13,002 bases of DNA from positions 1 to 13,002 of the forward strand of contig JAUMSA010000016.1 in NCBI GenBank assembly GCA_031293105.1, in the 5' to 3' direction. The DNA is from Butyricicoccus sp. (GTDB lineage: Bacteria; Bacillota; Clostridia; Oscillospirales; Butyricicoccaceae). Every line of letters begins with the position of its first letter. Position 1 is the first letter of the stretch. The position numbers and the translations under genes were made by a program. The notes under the pieces were generated by a model. It was given only the letters and a program-made list of their open reading frames with translations. It did not search any database and was not told the DNA's origin. Below are positions 12,944-13,002 of the stretch, piece by piece.

Positions 12944-13002
12944 GATCGTCCCTCCTATTTGTCATATTTTCCAACATTTCTATCCCTATTTTCATATTGA
13001 TT

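Overview
The window is about 13 kb of conserved housekeeping DNA from what looks like a Gram-positive Clostridia bacterium. Supporting signs are strong GGAGG-type ribosome binding sites, the Clostridia-style order DUF512 – der – plsY – gpsA, the rpsO–pnp pair, and the protein sequences themselves. The coding DNA is GC-rich, with AT-rich promoters. An Oscillospirales-type gut bacterium is my best guess, but that is inference. Almost everything is read on the minus strand; the exceptions are one pseudouridine synthase gene and one candidate small RNA.

Left part (minus, about 5236 down to 15). A strong promoter drives yceD (DUF177) and rpmF (L32). A hairpin with a short T run follows, and behind it lies a tightly spaced run: a radical-SAM/PDZ DUF512 protein, der (ribosome assembly GTPase), plsY and gpsA (the two steps that supply and acylate glycerol-3-phosphate for phospholipid). 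The run links ribosome biogenesis to membrane lipid synthesis. A hairpin at the left edge closes it.

Middle (5260–9309). A divergent plus-strand gene encodes an RluA-type pseudouridine synthase with a TTG start. It converges with pnp on a bidirectional terminator. pnp (PNPase) lies downstream of rpsO (S15), separated by a terminator and a hairpin-rich leader. rpsO has an extended -10 promoter and a leader of about 113 bases. Behind it, in a 493-base stretch without protein genes, sits a complete candidate stand-alone small RNA on the plus strand: consensus-like promoter, about 90-base body, and a long terminator hairpin with T6.

Right part (9419–13002, minus). In genome order these are a small multi-pass membrane protein that I do not recognise, an alpha-phosphohexomutase (phosphoglucomutase type) and an IolG-like Gfo/Idh/MocA dehydrogenase. 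The phosphohexomutase promoter carries a perfect inverted repeat exactly across its -35/-10 spacer. The dehydrogenase appears to have Gln where the IolG family has a catalytic Asp.

I found no phage, insertion sequence, CRISPR array, tRNA or rRNA. The best candidates for something undescribed are the small RNA at 9217–9309, the spacer palindrome at 11784–11802 and the altered dehydrogenase active site.
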